Of a DNA stretch of 26,450 bases, positions 1 to 7,309 are shown in pieces. Source of the stretch: an uncultured Collinsella sp. (GTDB lineage: Bacteria; Actinomycetota; Coriobacteriia; Coriobacteriales; Coriobacteriaceae); NCBI GenBank assembly GCA_900541685.1, contig UQKM01000024.1, forward strand, positions 1-26,450, given 5' to 3'. The first letter of the stretch is position 1; every line of letters begins with the position of its first letter. Both the position numbers and the translations under genes were made by a program. The notes beneath the pieces are model-generated. The model worked only from the letters and a program-made list of their open reading frames with translations, was not told where the DNA came from and searched no databases.

Positions 1-76
1 AGCTGCGGAAACGCGGGGTCCGTTCAGGCTGTTGCGTTGAGATTGAAAATCAACCATGTTGTTCTATCTATGAACG

Positions 77-844
77 TTAGATGTCGAACACGTAACGCGA
101 GCCCACGATCTTTTGGCGCCCGAGCAGAAGGGGGCGCTCGTCTGCATCGGTAAAATACGCCTCCATATAAAAGAGAGGCTCGCCGACCGGCACCTCCAGC
201 AGCGGGGCCGCCTGAGCATCGGCAAGCGCAATCTCCACAGTGCAAGGGTCGGACTTGAGCGGTGCGCGGCCCGAATGCTCGGCAACGAGCGCAAAGATCG
301 AGTTATCGGCGAGGTCCTTATCGGCCAGCGTCTGCAGATAGGGATGGTCAGCCAGCACAAAGGCGTTGTTCTCGAGCATGACGGGCACGCCGTCGGCTGT
401 GCGCACGCGCTCGACCACGATGAGCTCACTGCCGGGCTCCACGTCAAAAAACGCCGCGTCCTCGCGCGTCGCCGCAACCACCGTGCGCGACACCAGGCGC
501 GCTCCGGCCACCATATCGTTGGCAGCACAACCCTCAGTAAAACTCTGGACGTCACCCTTCTGGCGAATCTTGCGCTTGAGCTTGGGCGCGCACACAAACG
601 TGCCCCTCCCCTGCTGGCGGCTGAGATACCCCGCGCGCGACAGCTCCTCGATGGCGCGGCGCACGGTGATGCGTCCCACGCCGTAGGACTTCGCGAGCTC
701 CATCTCGGAAGGAATACGCGAGCCGGCCGCGTACACGCCGCGCGCGATCTCGCCCTTTAGGTCGTCCATAACCTGCTGGTACAGCGGCACGGCGGACACC
801 TCGGCGCGCTCGGAACGTTCGGTCTTGCTATCGGCTGCCATCAT
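77..844 (-). CDS. GntR/HutC-family transcriptional regulator with UTRA domain (first of three)
   Basis: A 255-residue predicted DNA-binding repressor or activator. A winged helix-turn-helix lies at about residues 18-85, with the hallmark SRIPSEMELA and GVGRITVRRAIEEL stretches and a QGRGTF wing. A UTRA effector-binding domain follows (about 95-250) and ends GSRYVFDI. It is similar throughout to the regulator at 3154-3873. Its ATG overlaps the recQ stop codon as TAATG, so translation may be coupled to recQ. There are two tandem ATG codons (844 and 841); the GGAG ribosome-binding site sits at better spacing for the one at 841. UTRA regulators usually sense phosphorylated sugars or small metabolites, but the ligand and targets here are unknown and the next downstream gene is outside the window. 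Family assignment is secure; function is not. Confidence 0.93.
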   Translation of the reverse strand: MMAADSKTERSERAEVSAVPLYQQVMDDLKGEIARGVYAAGSRIPSEMELAKSYGVGRITVRRAIEELSRAGYLSRQQGRGTFVCAPKLKRKIRQKGDVQSFTEGCAANDMVAGARLVSRTVVAATREDAAFFDVEPGSELIVVERVRTADGVPVMLENNAFVLADHPYLQTLADKDLADNSIFALVAEHSGRAPLKSDPCTVEIALADAQAAPLLEVPVGEPLFYMEAYFTDADERPLLLGRQKIVGSRYVFDI

Positions 845-2823
845 TACGCTCCATCCCGCGCATGCTCGGACTCAAATTCTTCAATCGCCGCCATAAACTG
901 CTCGCCAAAGGCGTCGGCCTTTTTCTCGCCAATGCCGTTGACCTGGATCAGCTCCTCGCGCGTTTGAGGGCGCAGGCGGCACAGGCCGCGCAGAGCCTTG
1001 TCGGAAAAGACCATATACGGCGCCATCTCCAGCTCGGTCGAGATCTCCTTGCGCAAGGCACGCAGGCGCTCGAACAGCTCGGCATCGTCGCCCACGCGCG
1101 GGCGCTGATCCAGCTCAGCCTCCTCGCGCAGCAGATCCACCGCGCGGCGGGCGCGGGCCGAGGCATTGCGCTTGGACGCGCGACGCTTAACGGTAAAGGC
1201 GAACGCCTCATCCTCGACCTCGCCGGCACGCGGGCCCAGCCCAACGACCGGGTACTGCCCCTGCGAGGTGGCCAGATAACCGCGGCCGCACAGCTGGCCG
1301 ATGATGTCCTTGATGCGCCCGACCGATTCGCTCGACAGCTCACCGTAGCCGCGGTCCTCGTCCAGATGCATCTGGCGAATGCGCTCGGTGTTGCCGCCGT
1401 GGAGCACGTCGGCGATCAGCGACTTGCCAAAACGCATGGGACGCGTGGCCACATAGTGCACGGCAGCGCGGGCCATATCGGTGACGTCCTCGACCTCGAA
1501 CTGCATGAGGCAGTTGCTGCAGTTGCCGCAGCCCTCGGCTTCGTCCGTGGCGGTGCCGCCCGCGGCGGCTGCCGCATGCTCGGCCGCGGCCTCGTCGCCA
1601 AAGTAGCGCAACATGTATTCGCGCAGGCAGCCGGTGGTATTGCAGTAGCCCTCCATCTGGCTGAGCAGACGATATCGATTCTGGAGCGCCCACGCGCGTT
1701 GCTCGTCGTCAAGTGCCTCGTCGGCAGCATCTCCGCGGTCGATCAAAAAGCGGCGCATGCGAAAATCGTTGCCGTTCCACAGCAGGTGGCAGCTGGCCGG
1801 GTCGCCATCGCGGCCGGCGCGGCCCGCCTCCTGGTAGTAAGCCTCGATGCTCTCGGGCACGTTGTTGTGAATCACGTAGCGCACGTTGGGCTTGTCGATG
1901 CCCATACCAAAGGCGTTGGTGGCAACCATCACCTGGATGTCGTCGTCGATAAAGGCACGCTGACTCTGGCGGCGGGCGTCATTGCCCATGCCGGCATGGT
2001 AGCGGCCCACGCGAATGCCGCTGGGGCCCAGCGCCTCGGCAAGCTCACCTGCCAGCTCATCGACGGTCTTGCGGGTCGAGCAGTACACGATGCCGCTCTC
2101 GCTCGAATGCGCGATTACGTAGTCGCGCACCCACGCGGATTTGGCCTTGTCGCCCATCTCCTCGCAGCCAAAGTAGAGGTTCTTGCGGTCGAAACCCGTC
2201 ACGACGGTAGCCGGGTCGCGCAGGCCGAGCATCTGCTGAATGTCCGCACGCACGCGCTCGGTCGCCGTGGCGGTAAAGGCCGCCACGATGGGGCGCTGCG
2301 GCAGAGAATCGATGAACTCGCGAATCTGCAGGTAGGCGGGTCGAAAATCCTGGCCCCATTGACTCACGCAGTGAGCCTCGTCAATGGCCACGAGCGGCAC
2401 GCCAATGCCGCCTTCGGCCGCAGCTTCCTGCGCAAAGGCTAAAAAGCGCGGCTCGAGCAGGCGCTCGGGCGCCACGTACATAAGCTGGTAGCGGCCCTCG
2501 CGCGCCCGCTTGAGCACGGTATTTTGCTGGGCCGGAGTAAGGCTGGAGTTGAGATAGCTGGGTCGCGCGCCCGCCGCGAGCAGCGCACGGGTCTGGTCCT
2601 CCATAAGGGAGAGCAACGGACTCACCACAAAGGTGATGCCGGGCAGCATGAGCGCGGGCACCTGGTAGCAAATGGACTTGCCGGCGCCTGTGGGCATAAC
2701 ACCCAGTGCATCGCGACCGGCAAGGATCGCATCGACCATGCGGTCCTGCCCCGGGCGAAACGAGGTGTAGCCAAAATAGGCGCCGAGCGTGTCGAGCGCC
2801 ATCTGCTGCATGCTATCGGTCAT
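844..2823 (-). CDS. recQ: ATP-dependent DNA helicase RecQ
   Basis: A 659-residue 3'-5' DNA helicase of the RecQ family, acting in recombination and repair of stalled forks. The sequence shows FRPGQ near residue 22, Walker A MPTGAGKS (43-50), the DEAH box in AIDEAHCVSQWGQDFRP (DEAH at 148-151), the motif VI signature QEAGRAGRDG, a zinc-binding cysteine cluster (GYCNTTGC then CGNCSNC) and a C-terminal HRDC domain (about 580-655, with LIQVNGIGEKKADAFGE). It is slightly longer than E. coli RecQ (about 610). The ATG at 2823 is preceded by TAGGA at good spacing. It overlaps the downstream GntR gene by one base. Confidence 0.97.
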   Translation of the reverse strand: MTDSMQQMALDTLGAYFGYTSFRPGQDRMVDAILAGRDALGVMPTGAGKSICYQVPALMLPGITFVVSPLLSLMEDQTRALLAAGARPSYLNSSLTPAQQNTVLKRAREGRYQLMYVAPERLLEPRFLAFAQEAAAEGGIGVPLVAIDEAHCVSQWGQDFRPAYLQIREFIDSLPQRPIVAAFTATATERVRADIQQMLGLRDPATVVTGFDRKNLYFGCEEMGDKAKSAWVRDYVIAHSSESGIVYCSTRKTVDELAGELAEALGPSGIRVGRYHAGMGNDARRQSQRAFIDDDIQVMVATNAFGMGIDKPNVRYVIHNNVPESIEAYYQEAGRAGRDGDPASCHLLWNGNDFRMRRFLIDRGDAADEALDDEQRAWALQNRYRLLSQMEGYCNTTGCLREYMLRYFGDEAAAEHAAAAAGGTATDEAEGCGNCSNCLMQFEVEDVTDMARAAVHYVATRPMRFGKSLIADVLHGGNTERIRQMHLDEDRGYGELSSESVGRIKDIIGQLCGRGYLATSQGQYPVVGLGPRAGEVEDEAFAFTVKRRASKRNASARARRAVDLLREEAELDQRPRVGDDAELFERLRALRKEISTELEMAPYMVFSDKALRGLCRLRPQTREELIQVNGIGEKKADAFGEQFMAAIEEFESEHARDGA

Positions 2824-2913
2824 GGTTTCCTAACGTCCAAGTCATCTGCCGCCGATTATACGCCGCCACGCGGACCGGTGCCGCACGGCTGTCGGCCGCG
2901 CTCATTCTGCGGG

Positions 2914-2969
2914 TAGTCATTGGGGACGTTCTTGAATGACTAGTCGTTTAAGAACGTCCCCAATGACTA
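2914..2969. repeat. Perfect 20-bp inverted repeat with GGGGACGTTC core
   Basis: Arms 2914-2933 and 2950-2969 are perfect reverse complements of 20 bp around a 16-nt loop. The loop itself contains the palindrome GACTAGTC and a second copy of the AATGACTA sequence that ends the right arm, so alternative folds are possible. It lies between the 3' end of the GntR gene at 3154-3873 and the 5' end of recQ. It could be a bidirectional terminator or a dispersed palindromic repeat. There is no clear T-tract. The core resembles other GGGAC-containing hairpins in the window (7202-7234, 11307-11347, 13743-13936). Confidence 0.85.
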
Positions 2970-3014
2970 TCTTTACAAGCGCGGAAACGTCGCTGGTTGA
3001 GCATAAGTCAGCGA

Positions 3015-3112
3015 AAACGCCCCTAAGCGAGCAAGGTGACATGAAAGAGGAGGGAAGCGTACTTCGGTACGCGACCGACGATTGAACGTCAGATTGCCGC
3101 TTAGGGGCGTTT
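3015..3112. repeat. 98-bp compound hairpin element with TTCG apical loop
   Basis: The outer stem is 15 bp and perfect (3015-3029 with 3098-3112, core CGCCCCTAAGCG). It continues, after one bulged A and a 2x2 internal loop, through GCAA/TTGC and TGAC/GTCA pairs. Near its centre is a second hairpin, GCGTAC-TTCG-GTACGC (3057-3072), whose tetraloop is an exceptionally stable RNA loop. The right border GGGGCGTTTGCAGCGTCGA recurs next to the mfd stop codon (16558-16576). The element may be a dispersed repeat or a structured RNA; neither strand carries a plausible ORF. Together with the 2914-2969 repeat it occupies most of the gene-free stretch 2824-3153. Confidence 0.75.
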
Positions 3113-3125
3113 GCAGCGTCGAGCC

Positions 3126-3153
3126 GTTACGCGGTTTGGTAAAACCGCGTAAC
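3126..3153 (-). terminator. Hairpin immediately after the GntR stop codon
   Basis: A 12-bp perfect stem (GTTACGCGGTTT, 3126-3137, with 3142-3153) and a 4-nt loop directly abut the TAA stop of the gene at 3154-3873. No T-tract follows on the minus strand, so it is a weak intrinsic terminator or a 3' stabilising stem, possibly acting together with the compound hairpin just downstream. Confidence 0.5.
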
Positions 3154-3873
3154 TTACATGACCATGACGTAGCGCGATCCCACGTAGTACTGCTTGCCCA
3201 TCAGGACCGGCTCGCCGTTGGGGCCGGTGAAGCCGGCACGCAGGTTGAGCAGCGGATCGTGCGGGGCAATGCCCAGCTCGGCCGCCTGCTCGGCATTGGC
3301 ACGAACGGCCTCGACCGTACGGTAGCCAACCGAGACAATCGGCGTTCCGCCAACACGCTCGACCTCGGCAAAAATCGACTTGTCCTCAAGATCGGCCGTC
3401 AACAGCTCACGGTAGGCGTCAAACGGCACAAAGATGTTCTCCTCAAAGATGGGCTCGCCGTCGGCCGTACGCACGCGCTTGATATGCAGTAGCAGCGCAT
3501 CCTTCTGCAGACCAAAGAACTCCATCTCGTTTTGGCGCGCCGGAACGATCTGGCGATCGACCACGTGCGCACCGGCCTTCATGCCGTTGCCGGCACACAG
3601 CGCGGTAAACGTCTGCAGCGTCGAAGCGTGGAACTGGCGGTTGATGTGCGGTGTGGAAACAAAGGTGCCACGGCCCTGCTGCTTAACCAGGTAGCCATCG
3701 GAGCACAGCTCCTCGACGGCTCGGCGCACCGTAATGCGGCTCACCTCGTACTGCTCGGCAAGCTCAAGCTCGGACGGGATACGCTCCTTGGGTGCATAAA
3801 CACCTTTCTCGATCGCATCCTTGATTTCGTCGTAAATCTGCTGGTAAAGCGGTGCATTTTTGGGTGCGGGCAT
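3154..3873 (-). CDS. GntR/HutC-family regulator with UTRA domain, candidate regulator of the PTS/deglycase locus
   Basis: A 239-residue regulator. The winged helix-turn-helix (about residues 5-75) contains RIPSELELAEQYEV and SRITVRRAVEEL, then QQGRGTFV; a UTRA ligand domain fills the rest, ending VGSRYVMVM. It is a paralogue of the regulator at 77-844. The first ATG of the frame is used; the ribosome-binding site (AAGAG) is weak. About 38 bp upstream of the start is GACGTTATATACGT (minus strand, 3911-3924), which also occurs in 12 of 14 positions upstream of the EamA gene, with a variant overlapping the PTS -10 box. Autoregulation plus control of those two promoters is therefore the simplest reading. 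Known relatives include FrlR-type repressors of Amadori-product genes, but specificity cannot be read from sequence. Confidence 0.93.
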   Translation of the reverse strand: MPAPKNAPLYQQIYDEIKDAIEKGVYAPKERIPSELELAEQYEVSRITVRRAVEELCSDGYLVKQQGRGTFVSTPHINRQFHASTLQTFTALCAGNGMKAGAHVVDRQIVPARQNEMEFFGLQKDALLLHIKRVRTADGEPIFEENIFVPFDAYRELLTADLEDKSIFAEVERVGGTPIVSVGYRTVEAVRANAEQAAELGIAPHDPLLNLRAGFTGPNGEPVLMGKQYYVGSRYVMVM

Positions 3874-3910
3874 ATCTGATCACTCTTATCAAAATAGCGA
3901 AATAACTAAT

Positions 3911-3924
3911 ACGTATATAACGTC
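3911..3924. promoter_or_regulatory. Operator-like site upstream of GntR gene
   Basis: The minus strand reads GACGTTATATACGT inside a markedly AT-rich island (3885-3960). It matches GTCGTTATATACAT at 11245-11258 in 12 of 14 positions, and its first nine bases recur at the PTS promoter (minus strand of 9940-9948). The site lies in the leader or promoter of the regulator gene, as expected for autoregulation. Binding is an inference. Confidence 0.5.
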
Positions 3925-3977
3925 TTTTTATATGTTACATCAGTTTGATAAAACGATACACCACATACAGCAAATCC

Positions 3978-4985
3978 TTACTTGCCGTCGTCCTGCTGCA
4001 GACTGTCCTGCTCGCTGAGGCGCGCCTGCCTGCTGGCCATGCGCGCGGGCTTGTCGGGATCGGGTACGGCCGTGGGCATGGGCTCGTCGACATGACCGCC
4101 CCACCAGCCGCCCACGAAGTTGAGCGTGTGGAACACATTGATCACGGCGCCGGGATCAATATCGCACACCAGCTTGATAATGTCCTGGCTCTCGTAGGTC
4201 GAGACAACGGCGTGCAGCAGATACATCTTTTCGCGGCTGTATCCGCCAATGATCTCGGCGCAGCTAATGCCATGCTGAAAATGGTCAACATAGGCTGTCA
4301 TGACCTCATCTGCCTTGCGTGTCGTGATCTGCAGCGTCACACGGTCGTAGCGTCGGTAGAAACTGTCGATGGTCTTGGTCGAAATAAACTGGAACACGAT
4401 GGAATACGCCGCATTGTCCCAGCCAAACATAAAGCCAAAGATCGCCAGGATAGCGCAGTTAAAGCCAAAGATGACGCCCCAGATGGTCTTGCCCGTGTGG
4501 TTGGAGACCCACAGCGCGATAAAGTCGGTGCCGCCGGTTGATGCACCGGACTTGAGCGCGATGGCGGCGCCCAGGCCCGAGACCACGCCGCCAAAGATGA
4601 TGAGCATGATCTTGTCGCCCAAAAACGGGGCGAAGTGAAAGATGTTGAGGAACAGCGACGAGAGCATGACCTGCATCATCGAGAAGATGACGAAGCGCTT
4701 GCTAATGCCGCTCCAGCATAGGAGCGCCACGGGGATGTTGAGCGCGAGCATGCCGAGCGAGATGTCGATATGAACGCCGCCAAGCGAGGTAACGCGATCG
4801 AGCAGGACCGCGACGCCTGTGAGACCGCTCGGAAGCAGGTCGGCGGGGCGAATGAACGCCTGGATCAGAAATGTCTGGAGAACGGCTGATATGGTGACCG
4901 CCACAGCGGTAATAGCGCGGCGAACGATGGTAAGGCGGCCGAGCACGAGCACGCGGTCCGTGAGCTGATCGATGGCGTTCGCCAC
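3978..4985 (-). CDS. YitT-family integral membrane protein with C-terminal DUF2179 domain
   Basis: A 335-residue membrane protein of the YitT/DUF161 family, whose transport role remains undefined. The N-terminal two thirds holds about five hydrophobic segments and the family features FLIQAFIRPADLLPSGLTG and GASTGGTDFIA. The cytosolic DUF2179-like part (about 225-300) includes RYDRVTLQITTRKADEV and a histidine-containing HGISCAEIIGGYS stretch. An additional hydrophilic tail of about 40 residues follows. The start is GTG at 4985, fixed by AAAGGAG six bases upstream. It sits between the HAD gene and the GntR gene, on the same strand, with a 104-bp gap to the GntR start. A role in sugar or amino-acid movement is possible but unproven. 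Confidence 0.9.
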   Translation of the reverse strand: MANAIDQLTDRVLVLGRLTIVRRAITAVAVTISAVLQTFLIQAFIRPADLLPSGLTGVAVLLDRVTSLGGVHIDISLGMLALNIPVALLCWSGISKRFVIFSMMQVMLSSLFLNIFHFAPFLGDKIMLIIFGGVVSGLGAAIALKSGASTGGTDFIALWVSNHTGKTIWGVIFGFNCAILAIFGFMFGWDNAAYSIVFQFISTKTIDSFYRRYDRVTLQITTRKADEVMTAYVDHFQHGISCAEIIGGYSREKMYLLHAVVSTYESQDIIKLVCDIDPGAVINVFHTLNFVGGWWGGHVDEPMPTAVPDPDKPARMASRQARLSEQDSLQQDDGK

Positions 4986-5120
4986 GTAGGCTCCTTTCGA
5001 AGGCAGATGTAATTGTGGGGCATGCCGGCGATTGTAGCATGGAGCGCGAGAGGGCGCTTCAATTCACCCTCTCTCGACAACCAAAACGAGCCAGCAGCCC
5101 CCCAACCAAAGAGCCAAATT

Positions 5121-5243
5121 CTAAGTGAGTAGGCTTTTCGCGACCTGCCGAGCACACCCAAAGCTGCCACTTCCGTGACCTGCGGTTTTACTAAGTCAGA
5201 AACGCTTTGTGCCCGGCCTGCGCCAAAAAGTCTACTCACTTAG
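5121..5243. repeat. 123-bp inverted-repeat element, copy 1
   Basis: The element begins CTAAGTGAGTAG and ends with its exact reverse complement CTACTCACTTAG; the pairing extends inward through a CTTTT/AAAAG block. A second copy of the same length and orientation lies at 13530-13652, with about 13 differences by hand count (near 89% identity). No transposase or clear target duplication is visible. It lies in the gene-free stretch 4986-5338. That stretch otherwise shows only a short GAGAGGG/CCCTCTC stem (5048-5073) and no plausible gene. Confidence 0.88.
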
Positions 5244-5338
5244 CCCGAATCGAAGCCAAACGGATCTAAATTGATGCCAAATTAAGCCAATCTGCAGCAA
5301 ATGACGCGTGAACCAGTGCTTCTCGCGGTGGATTGACA

Positions 5339-5968
5339 CTACAGAGCGGCCAAAATGTCGGTCAGGTTGTCGATGACGACGTCGGCGGCGGACTGGTCCA
5401 GGTTGACGCCCTCATGCGGACGCAGTGCCAGGACGCGGGCGCCGGAGCGCTTGCCAGCCTCGATGCCCAACGGCGAGTCCTCGATAACCAGGCACTCGGC
5501 GGGGTCAACTCCCAGCGTCTCCATGGCACGCAGGTAGATCTCGGGGTCGGGCTTAAACGCACTGCACTCGTGACCGCTGATGGTGTAGTCCAGCACGTCG
5601 GCGATACCGGCAATCTCAACCAGCTCGTCGATGAGCTCGCGGTAGGACGAGCTCGCGATGGCACACTTCACGCCGCGTTCGTGCAGTTCGCGCATCACCG
5701 GCTCCGTCTGCTCGTTGAGCAGCTCGGCATACGGAACGGGGTGGACCGGGCTGTAGACCTGCTTGTACTCCACACGCAGGCGCTCGCGCAGCTCGACATC
5801 GTCGGGCACCAGCGCCTCCCAAATGGCAGGCTCGTTAGACCCCGAAAGATCGGGAATCTCGTCAAAGTGGAAGCCCTTCTCCTCCATAAACGCCACGCGG
5901 CGACGGTTGTAGAACCACTCGGTATCGACCAGCACGCCGTCCATATCAAACAGCACTGCCTTGATCAT
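5339..5968 (-). CDS. HAD-superfamily hydrolase, beta-phosphoglucomutase-like
   Basis: A 209-residue cytosolic haloacid-dehalogenase-type phosphatase or phosphomutase. The N-terminus has the catalytic DxDGV motif (LFDMDGVLVDTE; nucleophile Asp8, general acid Asp10), then a helical cap, a SS motif (AIASSSYREL), a FKPDPEIY lysine motif and the acidic VIEDSPLGIEAG motif. This layout is typical of subfamily IA enzymes acting on sugar phosphates. The ATG at 5968 is chosen because GGGAGGAG lies six bases upstream; the reading frame stays open further upstream but without homology. The leader contains a solo copy of a repeat half (5983-6026), which ends just before the ribosome-binding site. It lies next to the PTS/SIS cluster, so it may dephosphorylate or interconvert a sugar phosphate from that pathway. 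The substrate is unknown. Confidence 0.92.
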   Translation of the reverse strand: MIKAVLFDMDGVLVDTEWFYNRRRVAFMEEKGFHFDEIPDLSGSNEPAIWEALVPDDVELRERLRVEYKQVYSPVHPVPYAELLNEQTEPVMRELHERGVKCAIASSSYRELIDELVEIAGIADVLDYTISGHECSAFKPDPEIYLRAMETLGVDPAECLVIEDSPLGIEAGKRSGARVLALRPHEGVNLDQSAADVVIDNLTDILAAL

Positions 5969-5982
5969 ACGCATCTCCTCCC

Positions 5983-6026
5983 ACCTGCCAAAAAGAGACA
6001 GGTTTATTTTGGTAGGTTTTATCTGG
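5983..6026. repeat. Solo half of the 46-bp terminal repeat, in the HAD gene leader
   Basis: These 44 bp match the arms of the element at 13743-13936 (about 39 of 44 positions against the reverse complement of the right arm). On the minus strand the part nearest the gene can fold as ACCTGTC-loop-GGCAGGT, ending a few bases before the GGGAGGAG ribosome-binding site. It could affect translation of the HAD gene or simply be a repeat remnant. Confidence 0.75.
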
Positions 6027-6066
6027 GGTTTTGCGGCGCAACGAACACGCCCTCCCAAAACAGAAA

Positions 6067-6094
6067 AGGGGACGGGGTGTAAACCCCATCCCCT
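6067..6094 (-). terminator. Rho-independent terminator of the SIS (FrlB-like) gene
   Basis: A 12-bp stem, AGGGGATGGGGT with ACCCCGTCCCCT on the minus strand (one G-U pair), is followed by TTTTCTGTTTT. It lies 33 bp after the stop codon of the SIS gene and before the HAD gene. The only non-Watson-Crick pair is a wobble on the minus strand, which supports action on the SIS transcript. Confidence 0.85.
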
Positions 6095-6127
6095 CTCAAT
6101 CAACCCGTAAGGTCTACTTACTTGTGA

Positions 6128-7111
6128 TTAGTAGGAAAGCTTCCACATGTAGCGACGCATGGTCAGCGGGTGCTGACGGGCCTCGGCGATCTGGTTGCCG
6201 TACTCGCGCATAACTGCGAGGTGCAGCAGCGGGTTGAAGTAGGTGACGACGCTCGCCGGCACGGCGTCAGCCAGGCCGTAGTCCTTGGAGTCGATCAGAG
6301 CGACCTTGGCGCCCATGCGCTTAAGGAAGGTGAGGGCGCGAGCGTCCATCGGACGGGTAGCACCGTCGGACATGAAGAAGACGTAGGGCTTACCCTCGGT
6401 GGAAACCTCGAACGGGCCGTGGAAGTACTCGCCGGTGTTGTAGGCGGCGGCGTCGATCCACTGCATCTCGGTGAACAGGAAGGCGGCGTGAGAATAAGCC
6501 ATCTTCTCGGAGGCACCGGAGGCCATGAAGTAGATCATCTTGTCGTCCTTGAAGTCTTGGGCGAACTGCTTGGCGAGGCCCTTGGCGGACTGAGCGGCGT
6601 TCTCGCAGAGCTCGAAGACGTTGGTGAGGCCGGTGATCATGTCCTCGTAGTGGTCATAGCCCTCGGTCTGCTGAAGGATCTCGAGAGCAAGAGCGATGGC
6701 GTAGCCAGGCTTCTCGCACTTGGCAGCGTAGTTGGCATGGAAGCCGTGAACGATGACGTGGTCGGCGTCGACGGTCAGAGCGGAGCCGGCCTTGTTGGTG
6801 AGGGAGACGACCGGGCAGTTGTGCTTCTTGGCGGTCTTGTTGGCCTCGACGGTCTCGGGCGTGGAGCCACCGAGGGAGCAGGTGATCACGAAGGTGTGCT
6901 CGTTGACCCAGGAAGGCGTGTCGTAGTTGAACTCGTTAGCGGTGAAGATCTGAACGTTCAGCTTGTCCGTGTTGTTGGCCAGGAAGTACTTGGCAGGGTA
7001 AAGGTCGGACATGGAAGCACCGCAGCCGACGAAGGCGACGCTGTGGATCTCGTGGTTGGACAGGACGTCAGCGACGATCTGCTTAGGGAGGTTAAGGTCG
7101 ATCTCGTACAT
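6128..7111 (-). CDS. frlB: FrlB-type SIS-domain sugar-phosphate deglycase (candidate fructoselysine-6-phosphate deglycase)
   Basis: A 327-residue protein with two SIS (sugar isomerase) domains. Residues 27-43 hold the first sugar-phosphate loop (FVGCGASMSDLYPAKYF), residues 78-87 the phosphate-binding CSLGGSTPET, and residues 227-235 GEYFHGPFE, with Glu228 and His231 in the positions expected for the active site. The C-terminus HPLTMRRYMWKLSY closely resembles Bacillus FrlB/YurP as recalled. Family members hydrolyse phosphorylated Amadori compounds to glucose 6-phosphate and an amino acid. The ATG at 7111 is chosen because AAAGGA lies nine bases upstream; upstream in-frame starts overlap that site. 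It follows the PTS IID gene on the same strand after two strong hairpins. A close alternative is a GfrF/AgaS-like or other SIS deglycase with a different substrate. Confidence 0.88.
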   Translation of the reverse strand: MYEIDLNLPKQIVADVLSNHEIHSVAFVGCGASMSDLYPAKYFLANNTDKLNVQIFTANEFNYDTPSWVNEHTFVITCSLGGSTPETVEANKTAKKHNCPVVSLTNKAGSALTVDADHVIVHGFHANYAAKCEKPGYAIALALEILQQTEGYDHYEDMITGLTNVFELCENAAQSAKGLAKQFAQDFKDDKMIYFMASGASEKMAYSHAAFLFTEMQWIDAAAYNTGEYFHGPFEVSTEGKPYVFFMSDGATRPMDARALTFLKRMGAKVALIDSKDYGLADAVPASVVTYFNPLLHLAVMREYGNQIAEARQHPLTMRRYMWKLSY

Positions 7112-7201
7112 CTGACACATTCCTTTCGATTTTTTGCGGCGCCACATTGCCGGGCGCTCGCAGGGTTACCGTGGTTTGGACCGAGTCGCCGGCCCGTTGA
7201 G

Positions 7202-7234
7202 GATGTGTCAAAGGAACTGTCCCTTTGACACATC
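7202..7234. repeat. 13-bp perfect inverted repeat between PTS IID and SIS gene
   Basis: GATGTGTCAAAGG (7202-7214) pairs perfectly with 7222-7234 around a 7-nt loop. It contains the GGGACAGTTCC-type core shared in outline with other intergenic palindromes here. It lies about 90 bp upstream of the SIS start codon and may be a dispersed repeat, an mRNA-processing or stabilising stem, or an attenuator. Confidence 0.75.
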
Positions 7235-7245
7235 TAGGGATGGAA

Positions 7246-7276
7246 GCCTGCCTGGGGTATGGGATGCCAGGCAGGC
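7246..7276 (-). terminator. Hairpin after PTS IID gene, possible partial terminator
   Basis: GCCTGCCTGG (7246-7255) pairs perfectly with 7267-7276 around an 11-nt loop, 34 bp after the IID stop codon. The minus-strand sequence after the stem (TTCCATCCC) is only mildly T-rich, so read-through into the SIS gene is likely. The stem may lower or stabilise expression across this junction. Confidence 0.55.
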
Positions 7277-7309
7277 CCCCGGGGAAAGCGGTTAGACGCT
7301 TGGTCGCGA

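Noticed and set aside
862..2442. Long plus-strand open frame of 526 codons opposite recQ
   Set aside because: It mirrors the recQ coding strand, has low-complexity composition and no domain signs; it is an effect of high GC.
3015..3112. Known riboswitch or T-box
   Set aside because: It follows a gene rather than preceding one in the transcribed direction expected for a leader, and no known aptamer core was recognised.
5121..5243. CRISPR-like repeat or tRNA-like structure
   Set aside because: Only two distant copies with no spacer array, and no tRNA arms or CCA-type end; simple inverted-repeat element is the better reading.
5969..6103. N-terminal extension of the HAD protein by 45 codons
   Set aside because: It runs through a dispersed repeat and the upstream terminator; the catalytic Asp is expected about eight residues from the start, as given by the ATG at 5968.
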